From positions 25,087-89,086 of the forward strand of contig JAHHHS010000022.1 of NCBI GenBank assembly GCA_019359215.1: DNA of 64,000 nt. Reading direction: 5' to 3'. The position numbers were made by a program, and so were the translations under genes. Below, piece by piece: positions 1 through 10,000 of this stretch (position 1 is the first letter of the stretch; each line of letters starts with the position of its first letter). The notes under the pieces were generated by a model, which had not been told where the DNA came from, did no database searches, and saw only the letters and a list, made by a program, of their open reading frames with translations. The DNA comes from Nostoc indistinguendum CM1-VF10 (GTDB taxonomy: Bacteria > Cyanobacteriota > Cyanobacteriia > Cyanobacteriales > Nostocaceae).

Positions 1-211
1 ATATCGCGTCAATATTCACAGAATTTGTAATTATTGCTGCCTCAACCGCATTTTTAATTGCAGATTGAATAGATTGTAGAGTGGCTTCGATACCTATACT
101 CTGATAATTAGATGGGCCTGCTTCAGCACGACCTAGCACTAGATGCAAATCATCCATTAAGACACAAATAGTCTTGCTACCGCCGCCATCTATTCCCAAA
201 ACATAACTCAT
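1..211 (-). CDS. BadF/BadG-type sugar kinase, N-terminal part
   Basis: The first 70 residues of a kinase of the BadF/BadG/BcrA ATPase family, which includes N-acetylglucosamine kinases; the rest runs off the left edge. It starts at the ATG at 211-209 and opens with MSYVLGIDGGGSKT, the phosphate-binding loop of the actin/hexokinase fold. A second conserved stretch, AGPSNYQSIG, follows at about residues 31-40. The start lies 14 bases after the stop of the AmpG-like transporter gene on the same strand, so it is probably the last gene of a four-gene operon. With that transporter upstream, a role in phosphorylating amino sugars released from the cell wall is a reasonable inference. The exact substrate cannot be read from this fragment. 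Confidence 0.8.
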   Translation of the reverse strand, partial: MSYVLGIDGGGSKTICVLMDDLHLVLGRAEAGPSNYQSIGIEATLQSIQSAIKNAVEAAIITNSVNIDAI

Positions 212-225
212 CAGTTGTAATAAAA

Positions 226-1497
226 TTACTTATTTTGATGCTTCGGTTCTTCTTTTAAAGGAATAAAAAAGAGAGCAATCATTCCAGGAATGGTTAGCAA
301 ACAAACCAAGACAAAAAACAATGGATAGCCAAGTGCTTTTTGCAGATAACCACTAACTAATCCGGATAACATCATTCCTAAAGCCATAATGCCAGTAGAT
401 ATGGCAAAATGAGAAGTTTTATATTCGCCTTGGCAAATATACATTAAATAAACACTAAAAGCTGTAAATCCAAAACCATAGCCAAATTGCTCCAAGGAAA
501 CCAAGGGATACACTAATGTTAGTGAAGGCTTAGTGTAAGCCATATACACATAAAAAATATCAGGTAAATTCAATGCTAAAGCCATAGGTAATAAACATTT
601 TTTTAATCCATATCTAGAAATTAGCAAACCTCCTAAAATTCCTCCACAGATTAGGGATATTACCCCAAATGTCCCATAGACTAGCCCAACATCTGATGTT
701 GATAACCCTAAGCCTCCTACTTCTGGTTTGTCCAATAAAAATAAAGAGGCTATCTTGACAAGCATTGCTTCGCCAAGTCTGTAAAGCAATATAAATGCTA
801 AAATATTTATAATTTTATCTTGGGCAAAATATGAGCGAATGATTGACCAAAAAGGTATATTTTCTCTAGCTTGTATTTGTCGTTGGTTGTCTGATTCAGG
901 TAAGGGTAAAATTAGGCGATGGAAAATAAATAGGATTACTAAAATTAAAGCTGAGAAGCCAATGGCTATAGTCCAGCTTAAAGGAATATTGTTCAGAGAA
1001 ACTTCAAGCTGACCTGCTAAGACTACTAATATTCCAGAGCCAAAAATGACAGCCATTCGATAAAACAGTGAGCGAATGCCAACAAATAAGGCTTGTTGTT
1101 CTGGAGATAAAGCCAGCAGATAGAAGCCATCTGTGGCAATGTCATAAGTTGCAGAAATAAATGCTCCTATTGTTAATGTCACAAGGGAGATGAAAAAGAA
1201 ATTTGGCAGTTGCAAGGAGAAGGCTATCAAACCTAAACAAGCGAACATCGCAAATTGGGTATAAAGTATCCATTGACGTTTGGTAGAATAAATATCGACG
1301 ATTGGGCCCCAAAACATTTTGATGACCCAAGGTAGATAGAGAAAACTTGTCCATAAAGTAATTTGAGTATTATCTATTCCGAGCTTTTTGTAAAAGATTA
1401 CAGAAACTGTATTGATGATGATGTAAGGTATGCCAGAGGCAAAGTAGAGGGTGGGTATGTATCTCCAGGGCGAAGGGGTCGTGGTTTGAGGTTTCAT
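226..1497 (-). CDS. MFS transporter, AmpG-like (muropeptide permease type)
   Basis: A 423-residue integral membrane protein with about twelve hydrophobic segments. The N-terminal signature YFASGIPYIIINTVSVIFYK and the loop WVIKMFWGPIVDIYSTKRQW match the AmpG/PAT branch of the major facilitator superfamily. AmpG proteins import anhydro-muropeptides across the inner membrane. Length is normal for the family. The gene lies 30 bases after the ATP-grasp ligase gene and 14 bases before the sugar-kinase gene, all on the minus strand, which supports one transcript. The kinase neighbour strengthens a cell-wall-recycling role, but the substrate is inferred, since this family also contains acetyl-CoA and unknown-solute carriers. 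Confidence 0.8.
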   Translation of the reverse strand: MKPQTTTPSPWRYIPTLYFASGIPYIIINTVSVIFYKKLGIDNTQITLWTSFLYLPWVIKMFWGPIVDIYSTKRQWILYTQFAMFACLGLIAFSLQLPNFFFISLVTLTIGAFISATYDIATDGFYLLALSPEQQALFVGIRSLFYRMAVIFGSGILVVLAGQLEVSLNNIPLSWTIAIGFSALILVILFIFHRLILPLPESDNQRQIQARENIPFWSIIRSYFAQDKIINILAFILLYRLGEAMLVKIASLFLLDKPEVGGLGLSTSDVGLVYGTFGVISLICGGILGGLLISRYGLKKCLLPMALALNLPDIFYVYMAYTKPSLTLVYPLVSLEQFGYGFGFTAFSVYLMYICQGEYKTSHFAISTGIMALGMMLSGLVSGYLQKALGYPLFFVLVCLLTIPGMIALFFIPLKEEPKHQNK

Positions 1498-1527
1498 ATT
1501 TGCCTCTAATTATCGGTGTTATTAAAA

Positions 1528-2790
1528 TTAGCATCCAATAGGACACCAATAGGATAAATTATCTGTAATTTCCCCTTCAGAAAGGCGCATTCCTACACCT
1601 CCAGATATAAACTTGTCATTACCATTGTTATATAGCCATGCTCCCCAAACCTGAGTCATTGACTTGCCATCAATTTCTAATTTAGGAAATTCTAATAACT
1701 CTTGATAGACATAATTCTGTTGTGTATACCAAGGATCATTATTACTACTACGCACAGAGATTTTTCCTGAATTAACTGCAAATCCTCCTTCACCTTCTCT
1801 TCCTAAAATAGGTTTGGCAAAGTATGAATTACCTATTGCTGTTGCACTCAGTGATGTTTTAGGAAAATATTCCCAGACTGTCCCAGCATCTTTGTTAGAA
1901 AAAAAGTCATATCCCAAATCTGTAATTAGGGCAAATACGCTCTTTGGTTGCAGTGCAAAGGCAGAACCAAAGTTCACAAGCACAATTTTATTCTCAAAAA
2001 TTAATTTCTCTAGAGCCGGCCATAATCTTTCACCTTTTTCATCAGTATCATGGATTAGCCATTCCACTGGATACCACATAAAAAGTATATCTATTGGTTT
2101 TTTTGTTCTCTGGTCAAATAGATATTCACCATCTTTGATGCCAAGATATTCTAAGGGTAAAATGGTACTTTTGGACTCCAAGTAATTTCTTAGCCATCGC
2201 ATAGTACCTAAATCTTCGGCATTATTCAAAGCTGTAAATGCTACGCAACAGTCTGTAATTGGTTTACCTAAATTTAATGCGGCTCTATTTACATGCAGAT
2301 TGAGTGTTATTTTTAATAATTTTTGAGCATCTAAATCTGGTTCTTGCAATCCAAAATGTCTGGCGACTTTATTATTGCCATCCGTACACTCAAACCAAAA
2401 ACTAGGAGTTTGGGGATTAGTTTCTACTACCTTTTTTATCCCTTTTTCTTGATTCCAGCACCAGTCAAGACGCATACAAAATGGTGCGAGGAAGTCATAT
2501 TTAACTAACTTGATAGTAGCTTCCGGAAATCCATAGTAAAGTAGTGTATCCTCATCAAGAGTGCGAATAATTTCCCACACTTGGGTTAAAACACTACCAA
2601 CTAATTCCGATGCTTGCTGGATTTCTTGTATCGTCTGCGGTAAAACTTGATGGCAGTGATAAAGGGCGTAAGGTGTTTCTTGGTCAGTTAGAGGTATACC
2701 TGTTCCTTCTTCAATAGGAGCAAAGTTGTACCAACCCATTTTCATCGACTGAAATAGACGCTTTCGTTGAGGACTGTTGAAAATATTCAT
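1528..2790 (-). CDS. Glutathionylspermidine-synthetase-like ATP-grasp ligase
   Basis: A 420-residue protein of the glutathionylspermidine synthase C-terminal-like (ATP-grasp) family, related to E. coli YgiC/YjfC, which lack the amidase half of true Gsp synthetase. Visible motifs are VETNPQTPSFWFE (compare EYNADTPT in the family) and the nucleotide-binding FAKPILGREGEGGF near the C terminus. The start ATG at 2790-2788 is preferred over upstream in-frame starts because those would run through the neighbouring lipoprotein gene. It begins 7 bases after the lipoprotein stop, so the two are probably translationally linked. A YgiB-type lipoprotein beside YgiC is the same pairing seen in enterobacteria. 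The reaction is probably ATP-dependent amide-bond formation; substrates are unknown. Confidence 0.8.
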   Translation of the reverse strand: MNIFNSPQRKRLFQSMKMGWYNFAPIEEGTGIPLTDQETPYALYHCHQVLPQTIQEIQQASELVGSVLTQVWEIIRTLDEDTLLYYGFPEATIKLVKYDFLAPFCMRLDWCWNQEKGIKKVVETNPQTPSFWFECTDGNNKVARHFGLQEPDLDAQKLLKITLNLHVNRAALNLGKPITDCCVAFTALNNAEDLGTMRWLRNYLESKSTILPLEYLGIKDGEYLFDQRTKKPIDILFMWYPVEWLIHDTDEKGERLWPALEKLIFENKIVLVNFGSAFALQPKSVFALITDLGYDFFSNKDAGTVWEYFPKTSLSATAIGNSYFAKPILGREGEGGFAVNSGKISVRSSNNDPWYTQQNYVYQELLEFPKLEIDGKSMTQVWGAWLYNNGNDKFISGGVGMRLSEGEITDNLSYWCPIGC

Positions 2791-2797
2791 AACTCTT

Positions 2798-3106
2798 TTA
2801 TCCACCCGCATGACCACCGCGACCGAAACTACCAAAACCACTACGACCTTTGGAAGAACCTCTGGAAGTCCCGGCCTCCGATGAATTACCAAAACCGGAT
2901 CTTCTAATGCTACTTCCACCAGAGTAACCACTTGATCTGCCGCTACTATTAGATGAGGGTGAACAGTTATTGGGTTGTTGTTTAGAGTTCGCCGACGTTG
3001 TGGTGCAATCTGACTGTCTTGCTTCTGGGGTTGTCGCACAAGAAGCAAGTAGCGATACAGTCATAACGAACACTATGAGTTGAAATAAACCTGGTTTCAA
3101 TTTCAT
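2798..3106 (-). CDS. Small Gly/Ser-rich lipoprotein (YgiB-like position)
   Basis: A 102-residue exported lipoprotein. It has a basic start, a hydrophobic core, and a lipobox LLASC with the lipidated Cys at residue 23. The mature part is low-complexity Ser/Gly/Arg, with repeated RSGFG motifs and the ending GRGGHAGG. It is the first gene of the minus-strand operon, and its stop lies 7 bases before the ATP-grasp ligase start. By position it corresponds to the YgiB-type lipoprotein beside YgiC in enterobacteria, but its sequence is too simple to prove homology. No catalytic motif is visible. Confidence 0.75.
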   Translation of the reverse strand: MKLKPGLFQLIVFVMTVSLLASCATTPEARQSDCTTTSANSKQQPNNCSPSSNSSGRSSGYSGGSSIRRSGFGNSSEAGTSRGSSKGRSGFGSFGRGGHAGG

Positions 3107-3300
3107 GAGTCTTTCTGGATGAATATACAGATGTCAGCTACGGAATTTATGCAAGATAACTACAAGAGTCAAAAATAGATTTCGCATTTCCTGATAGATT
3201 TTTTAAGGAATATATCTACGATTTAGAGAATTGCTAAACAAACCCTCTCCAACCCTGTGGCAAAATTTATTAGAGTCCTTCCATAGTTAGTTTGCCCAGC

Positions 3301-6285
3301 ATGACCGCAACTATTCCCAATCTCCCCAGTCTCTACGACCCCTTTTCCACTGAAGCCAAGTGGCAACAATTCTGGGAAGACAACCAAGTTTACAAAGCTG
3401 ACCCCAACAAAGGCGGCGAACCCTACTGCATCGTCATTCCCCCACCGAATGTCACCGGCAGCTTACACATGGGTCACGCCTTTGAAAGTGCGTTGATTGA
3501 TACCCTCGTACGCTACCACCGGATGCAGGGACGCAATACCCTATGGCTACCCGGAACTGACCACGCCAGCATCGCTGTGCATAGTATGCTGGAAAAGCAA
3601 CTCAAAAAAGAGGGTAAGACTCGCTACGAGTTAGGGCGCGAGAAATTCCTAGAACGCGCTTGGCAATGGAAGGCGGAGTCTGAGGGAACGATTCTGAATC
3701 AGCTACGACGCTTGGGTGTCTCGGTGGACTGGTCACGGGAAAGGTTTACTCTGGATGAGGGTTTATCTAAAGCTGTTGTGGAGGCATTTACTCGCCTTTA
3801 CGAGGAAGGCTTAATTTATCGTGGTGAATATTTAGTTAACTGGTGTCCCGCTTCTCAGTCGGCGGTGTCTGACGTGGAAGTAGAAAATCAAGATGTGAAT
3901 GGAAATCTCTGGCACTTCCGCTATCCCCTCACCGATGGTTCCGGTTTTGTAGAGGTGGCGACAACTCGACCAGAAACGATGCTGGGCGATACAGCAGTAG
4001 CAGTTAATCCCAGTGACGATCGCTACAAACATCTCATTGGCAAAACTCTAACTCTGCCAATTCTACAACGAGAAATTCCGATCATTGGCGATGAATTTGT
4101 TGACCCCGCTTTCGGCACTGGCTGCGTGAAGGTGACTCCCGCCCATGACCTGAACGATTTTGACATGGGTAAGCGTCACAATCTGCCGTTCATCAACATT
4201 ATGAATAAAGACGGCACTCTCAACGCTAATGCTGGGGAGTTTCAAGGACAAGACCGCTTTGTTGCTAGAAAAAATGTGGTTTCTCGCCTAGAAGCAGATG
4301 GCTTTTTGGTGAAGATTGAAGATTATAAGCATACCGTTCCCTACAGCGATCGCGGTAAAGTACCTATTGAACCCCTCCTCTCGACTCAATGGTTCGTCAA
4401 AATTCGCCCCCTAGCTGACAACACTCTCGAATTCCTCGACCAGCAAACTTCTCCAGAGTTTGTCCCCCAACGTTGGACTAAGGTCTATCGTGATTGGCTA
4501 GTAAAACTCAAAGATTGGTGTATCTCTCGCCAATTATGGTGGGGACACCAAATTCCGGCTTGGTACGCTATCAGTGAAACGGATGGACAAATTACTGATA
4601 ATACGCCCTTTGTAGTAGCCAAATCGGAAACTGAAGCTTGGGAGAAAGCTAAATCACAATTTGGCGAAAATGTCAAGTTAGAACAAGACCCAGATGTGCT
4701 AGATACTTGGTTTTCTGCTGGACTGTGGCCGTTTTCGACTTTGGGCTGGCCAGAACAAACTCAAGATTTAGCAACTTACTACCCGACTACCACTTTGGTA
4801 ACAGGCTTTGACATCATCTTTTTCTGGGTAGCCAGAATGACCATGATGGCTGGGCATTTTACGCAGCAAATGCCTTTCCAAACAGTTTACATTCATGGCT
4901 TGGTGCTGGATGAAAAAGGTCAGAAGATGTCAAAGACCAAAGGTAATGGCATTGACCCATTGTTGTTAATTGACAAATATGGTACTGATGCCCTGCGCTA
5001 TACCTTAATTAGAGAAGTAGCTGGTGCTGGTCAAGATATCCGCTTAGAATACGATCGCAAAAAGGATGAATCGGCATCTGTAGAGGCATCGCGCAACTTT
5101 GCAAATAAGTTGTGGAATGCAGCCCGATTTGTGATGATGAATTTGGATGGACAAACGCCGCAGCAATTGGGGAATCCAGTCGCCACAGAATTGAGCGATC
5201 GCTGGATCATCTCGCGGTATCATCAAGTTATCAAACAAACCACTAATTACATCGATAATTATGGTTTAGGGGAAGCAGCAAAAGGACTCTACGAATTTAT
5301 CTGGGGTGATTTCTGCGATCAGTATATTGAACTAGTGAAATCCAGATTGCAAGCAGATGCCGACCCAGCATCGCGGCGGGTAGCACAGCAAACTCTCGGC
5401 TACATACTGGAAGGGATTTTAAAACTGCTTCATCCCTTGATGCCTCATATTACCGAAGAAATTTGGCAGACTCTCACCCAACAACCGGTAGATTCCCCGC
5501 AAACTTTACCATTACAAATATATCCCCAGGTAGATGCAAACCTAATTGATTCAGCTTTAGAAGGACAGTTTGAATTACTGATTGCTACTATCCGCACAAT
5601 TCGGAATTTGCGAGCTGAGGCGGATATTAAGCCAGGGGTAAAAGTGACAGCGAATTTGCAAACTGAAAGTGAGAAAGAGCGGGAAATTCTTACTGCTGGA
5701 CAGTCTTATATTAAAGATTTGGCGAAGGTTGAGACTTTAACTATTACTGACAAGCAAGAAAACCAAACTATTGCTGCGAAAAAACCTCAAAGGGGTTTGA
5801 AGACAATTGGCTTAATTATCGTGGCTATTGTCTTTGTTAGATTGGGTTTAGCTGCGGGAAGTGCCATTGATGACATTCCCATCGTCGGAACTTTCTTTGA
5901 AATAGTAGGTTTTGGTTACACAGCGTGGTTTGTTAGCCAAAATTTACTCACTGCTCAAGCTAGACAAAAGTTATGGAGACAGTTTTTTCCGCAGAAAGAA
6001 TTAGAACAACCACAAGAACCAGAAAATGCGATCGCAGGTGTAATTGGTACAATACAGGTGCTAATTCCTCTAAGCGGTGTGGTAGATATTGAAGCTGTGC
6101 GTGCCAAGCTAGAAAAGAGCTTGAGTAAAGCTGAAGCCGAAGTTCAATCCCTGAGTACCAGATTAAACAATCCTAGTTTCGTAGATAGAGCTAGGGCTGA
6201 CGTGGTACAGGGAGCGCGAGATGCCCTAGCAGAAGCACAGAAGCAAGCGGAAATTTTGCGCGAGCGTCTGAAGGGGTTGTCGTAG
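3301..6285 (+). CDS. valS: Valyl-tRNA synthetase with CAAD membrane domain
   Basis: Class I aminoacyl-tRNA synthetase of 994 residues that charges tRNA-Val. The ATP-binding motif HMGH is at residues 56-59 and KMSKTKGN begins at residue 542; the editing domain lies between them and the anticodon-binding domain follows to about residue 800. Residues about 815-905 form an inserted CAAD (cyanobacterial aminoacyl-tRNA synthetase appended domain) with two membrane helices, starting at [12 protein letters not shown] and [14 protein letters not shown]. The usual C-terminal coiled-coil arm ([18 protein letters not shown]) comes after it. CAAD in Anabaena ValRS is known to place the enzyme on thylakoid membranes. 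I chose ATG 3301 over the in-frame TTG at 3292. The gene is intact. Confidence 0.97.
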   Translation: MTATIPNLPSLYDPFSTEAKWQQFWEDNQVYKADPNKGGEPYCIVIPPPNVTGSLHMGHAFESALIDTLVRYHRMQGRNTLWLPGTDHASIAVHSMLEKQLKKEGKTRYELGREKFLERAWQWKAESEGTILNQLRRLGVSVDWSRERFTLDEGLSKAVVEAFTRLYEEGLIYRGEYLVNWCPASQSAVSDVEVENQDVNGNLWHFRYPLTDGSGFVEVATTRPETMLGDTAVAVNPSDDRYKHLIGKTLTLPILQREIPIIGDEFVDPAFGTGCVKVTPAHDLNDFDMGKRHNLPFINIMNKDGTLNANAGEFQGQDRFVARKNVVSRLEADGFLVKIEDYKHTVPYSDRGKVPIEPLLSTQWFVKIRPLADNTLEFLDQQTSPEFVPQRWTKVYRDWLVKLKDWCISRQLWWGHQIPAWYAISETDGQITDNTPFVVAKSETEAWEKAKSQFGENVKLEQDPDVLDTWFSAGLWPFSTLGWPEQTQDLATYYPTTTLVTGFDIIFFWVARMTMMAGHFTQQMPFQTVYIHGLVLDEKGQKMSKTKGNGIDPLLLIDKYGTDALRYTLIREVAGAGQDIRLEYDRKKDESASVEASRNFANKLWNAARFVMMNLDGQTPQQLGNPVATELSDRWIISRYHQVIKQTTNYIDNYGLGEAAKGLYEFIWGDFCDQYIELVKSRLQADADPASRRVAQQTLGYILEGILKLLHPLMPHITEEIWQTLTQQPVDSPQTLPLQIYPQVDANLIDSALEGQFELLIATIRTIRNLRAEADIKPGVKVTANLQTESEKEREILTAGQSYIKDLAKVETLTITDKQENQTIAAKKPQRGLKTIGLIIVAIVFVRLGLAAGSAIDDIPIVGTFFEIVGFGYTAWFVSQNLLTAQARQKLWRQFFPQKELEQPQEPENAIAGVIGTIQVLIPLSGVVDIEAVRAKLEKSLSKAEAEVQSLSTRLNNPSFVDRARADVVQGARDALAEAQKQAEILRERLKGLS

Positions 6286-6406
6286 CGATCGCCTGCGTGG
6301 CTTAGGATAACTGTAATGGGTAATAGGAGTGTCAACAATTCCCAATTACCCGTTACCAATTAACAAGATCTAAATCTCAATTCTGGGACTTATTATTTTA
6401 TTAAAC

Positions 6407-6437
6407 TTTTTTAATTTTTAATTTTTAATTTTTAATT
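6407..6437. repeat. Short tandem repeat, TTTTTAA unit
   Basis: About four copies of a seven-base T/A unit (TTTTTAA) directly before the repeated TGGAGCGAAGCG ribosome-binding segment of the next gene. It may provide an AT-rich upstream or promoter region, but I see no clear -35/-10 pair. Confidence 0.6.
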
Positions 6438-6448
6438 GGAGCGAAGCG
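6437..6448 (+). promoter_or_regulatory. Repeated leader with Shine-Dalgarno core
   Basis: The 12-mer TGGAGCGAAGCG, containing GGAG, lies 6 bases before the ATG at 6455. The identical 12-mer lies 4 bases before the start of the histidine kinase gene at 21517. It looks like a dispersed repeat that supplies the ribosome-binding site. Confidence 0.5.
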
Positions 6449-6454
6449 ACCCTC

Positions 6455-6889
6455 ATGCTATATCTAGCCCAGGTGCGTAAAAACGATTTTTTAGACCAGC
6501 ACCAGTTACGCTTATTGGCGCGTCAAGAAGCTGATAACTTGTGGGCGATAATTCCAGAAGAGGCTTTCATTCTGCTAGGAAAGGGAAAGATTATGAGTGA
6601 AAACTTGCTTGTTTTAGTAGAACTTTCCCCTACAGGCGACATTGAAAGAATAGAAGACGCTACCAACTGGGTACTCCATGTGGTACAAAACTACCTCACT
6701 ATTGGTATTACCCCAGAATTTTTGCAGCACGAAGCCGAGCGAGCAGAACATTGGCGACAATCCTTGACGTTACAAAACCAAGACTTAGCGCGGCGTTCCT
6801 TAGAATTGGAAGCTCGTCGTGAACAAATTCAAGCCCTAGAAGAAAGCCTCAAACGTGAGAAAAATGGTTATCCCCAAGAGGAAAGTTAA
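6455..6889 (+). CDS. Conserved cyanobacterial protein with C-terminal coiled coil
   Basis: A 144-residue soluble protein of unknown function. The N-terminal half is a compact mixed region (MLYLAQVRKNDFLDQHQLRL). The C-terminal part, about residues 90-140, is highly charged and helical (SLELEARREQIQALEESLKR), a probable coiled coil. I see no signal peptide or membrane segment. I recognise it only as a type of short conserved hypothetical found in cyanobacteria. It follows valS on the same strand after 169 bases and has its own GGAG ribosome-binding site in a repeated leader, so it may be transcribed separately. Confidence 0.7.
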   Translation: MLYLAQVRKNDFLDQHQLRLLARQEADNLWAIIPEEAFILLGKGKIMSENLLVLVELSPTGDIERIEDATNWVLHVVQNYLTIGITPEFLQHEAERAEHWRQSLTLQNQDLARRSLELEARREQIQALEESLKREKNGYPQEES

Positions 6890-7020
6890 AAGTTTGCAAT
6901 TGTATTGCCCATAAAGTTTTTGAAGGTAGAAAAAGCTTACTCGTCCGTGAAATACTTTTTTGAGACGAATAAACCAACATCATAAATACCACTGTGACAC
7001 TAAGAGTCTGGATGCAGAAA

Positions 7021-7047
7021 CCCAGACCTCAACAAAGTAGGTCTGGG
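7021..7047 (-). terminator. Hairpin at the end of the phosphatase-like gene
   Basis: Perfect 9-bp inverted repeat CCCAGACCT / AGGTCTGGG with a 9-base loop, 31 bases beyond the stop of the minus-strand phosphatase-like gene. On the minus strand it is followed by TTTCTG, so it is a weak Rho-independent terminator candidate. Confidence 0.5.
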
Positions 7048-7077
7048 CAGTTCAATACTCACAATAAATGGCGTGAA

Positions 7078-10000
7078 TTAGGCAAAAACAAAACTGGTAT
7101 TAACACCTACATCAGTAACACCATTGAGAATAGCAAGAGTTTCACCACCAAAGGCAATTGCGGTATTACCTCCTACTGTATTCAACGCTATAGTATTAGC
7201 GTTAATACCCAAGCTAGCACTACCGAGGATACCGATGACATCACTACCCTTTTCAAAATCAAGAATTGTATTGGCAGCCTCTGGCAATTCACCGCTGACA
7301 ATCCAAAACTGATCTTTACCTTTGCCACCAGAGATTAGATTATCGCCCCCGAACTGGACGTAAAGTTTGTCATCACCGTCACCACCAAGGGCACGATCAT
7401 CTTTACCCAGGTAGAATACATCATCACCAGCACCACCGGATAGGCGATTACCGCCTTTGCCATCAGTAGCATCAAAAATGTCATTACCATCACCACCAAA
7501 AGCGCGATCGCCCTTGTTGACATAGATAACATCATCGCCACTACCTAAACTGATCCGGTTACTACCAGCGATTGATGAAGAAACTGTTTGTGTATCAACC
7601 TCGTCATTCCCTGCACCAGTAAATACGGAGTCATTGATACCGTCAAAAGTTGCATCACCTGCTATTAACTGGTCACCTTGAGAAGTTCCAGATACTAATT
7701 TAGTTTCTTGTTGTGCTGCTGCCTCTTCTGGTGTTACACCAAACATCGTCTGGTACATGAGGTTGTATATCTCGGTGTTATCCAAGGTACTGGGCAGTTT
7801 GTCAGCATTCATCCCGTATGCTTTGGAGACAATGCTACCAGGGAAGTCAGGAGTACCGACCCAAGCAACACCAAAGTTGCCCATCGGGCCATCTATACTA
7901 TCCTCAGCTTGAAAAGGTTTCCAAGGAGCCTGTTCGCTGGCTGTGCTACCATTAACACCATCTAAGAAGTTCTGAGTTGTGTTAGTTGTTGTTGGGTTAA
8001 CGTTGATAAAGGGAACAGTAGGTTCACTATCTGCCAGAGGAGGGTTATCAGTGGAGTTCCCTGGAGGACGAGTATAGGGAGTATATTGAAACACCTGCAA
8101 GCCACCTGCATCGCTGTCTGCGGCGGTAACTACTAAAGTGTTGGGGTCTTTGGTATCAACATAATCCTTCGCTACACCAATTGCCGCATCAGCTCGCCGT
8201 ATAGCTTCAATTGTACCCGCAGCGTTATTGTTATTACCAAAGTTGTCGGTGCCCTCTTCCTCTACCACAGCAAAGAAGCCATCTGGATCTTTGTTGATGA
8301 TTTTCAAAGATGCATCTAGCATCTCGGCTACTGTAGGAGCCGTTGCCACATAGAGTGGCAGAGGATTTTCGCTATTTAGACCTAGTTCCTCTTCAGTGCG
8401 ATCGTCGAAGGTGTCAGTCGCCGCAAACACGCCCAACAATTTCTGTGGCGGGTTATCGCTGTTGACCACTTGGTTCATTTGTTCCTCAGTATAGACCACG
8501 CTATAACCTAAGGACTCCGCCAACTCAATCAAGTTGGTGGTTGGGCGGCGCTCTGGGCGGCTTTCTGAGGCATCAATTTCAGAGGTGACGTGGAATCCAG
8601 TAGTTCCCTGCGGCAGCATATACAACTCACCACCGCCCATGATCACATCTGTACCAGAGCGGATTACCTGCTCAATGATTTCGGCGTACTTATCCCGTGC
8701 CCGAATGTCGTCAGCTAATCGGTTGGTGGTTTCAGCTGCAAAGGCAGCAGTTCCAGGCTCTGCCAACTGACCAGACTGGATTAGTGCAGTAGCTTTTCCA
8801 GCCTCAATAGCTTCTTCTAGGATAGTGTAGCCAGTTTTGCCAGAAGCGGGGGTAACAAGAGATTGATCTTCATTCAGACCAAAAGATTCATTAAAGACCT
8901 TGACTCCATTAGCATGAGTGACTGCCCCAGCATTTGATGTACCCGTTAACTGGTTTTCCATGTGTCCCAGATAGACCCCGGCATTCGACATTTCGTCCCA
9001 ATTAAGCCTGCCATCGGGGCCCTTGTCGATATTGCGTAGCGCCATGTAATGGGAGGGGCTAGTGCCATCTGGGTGAATGAAGATGACATTGCCAGTGTCT
9101 TTAGTAGCTTCAGGCGCGGGTGTCGGCGCAGGATTCCGAGATGGTAATTCTGTCTCAAACAGAGTTTCATACATCAACTCGTACATCCCCGTGTTGTCTA
9201 CTGTCGCAGGCAGTTTATCTGCGTTCAGTCCTTGAGCTTTTGAGACGATAGAACCGCTAAAGTCGGGCGTACCTGCCCAGCCAATTCCGAAGTTAAAGAC
9301 ATCTCCGTTAGCATCTGGTGCAGCAACAAAAGGTAGGGTATTCGCCCCAGTTTGACCATCTAAGGGAACAGGACGTGGTTCTGTGGTGGGGTTGTTATTG
9401 ATAGTACCCACTGGTTCATCGGGAGTAAGTGGGTCAATCACTTGCAAGCCACCTGCATCACTGTCAGCAGCAGTTAAGAGTAAGGTATTCGAGTATTTAT
9501 CAACAAAGTCTAGTGCTACACCAATCGCTGCATCTGCTCGACGCACACCTTCTAGAGTACCAGCAGCATTATTATTGTTGCCGAAGTTGTCGCTTCCTTC
9601 CTCTTCAACGATCGCTATAGAACCATTGTTGAAGTTAGGGTGCTTTTCCATCAACTTTTGGGTGACTTCCAGCATTTCGGCGATTGTCGGTGCTGTTTCA
9701 CTATAAAGAGGTAGTCCCCGCTCAGTTAAGACTTCTTCTGGGCGATCGTTGAAGGTATGGATAGGAGCAAATACGCCCAGCACTTTCGTTGGTGGCGTAG
9801 AATATTTTGCTGGGTCAAGTAGGTCTTTGAGTTGTTGCTCGTTATAAACAACTGTGTAGCCCTTGCTTTTCGCCAATTCAATCAAGTTTTCACTGGGGCG
9901 TTGGATAGGATTAGTGCTGAGAGCATCTAGTTCGGCTGCTGTAACGTGGAAGCCATCAGTACCTATAGGCAAGAGGTTAAGTTCGCCACCGCCCAGAATA

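Noticed and set aside
1814..2185. Open 123-codon plus-strand frame inside the ATP-grasp gene
   Set aside because: It overlaps a well-supported gene on the other strand and shows no family motif or ribosome-binding site.
3292..3300. TTG start for valS three codons upstream
   Set aside because: The ATG at 3301 gives the usual N terminus; the three extra codons have no support.
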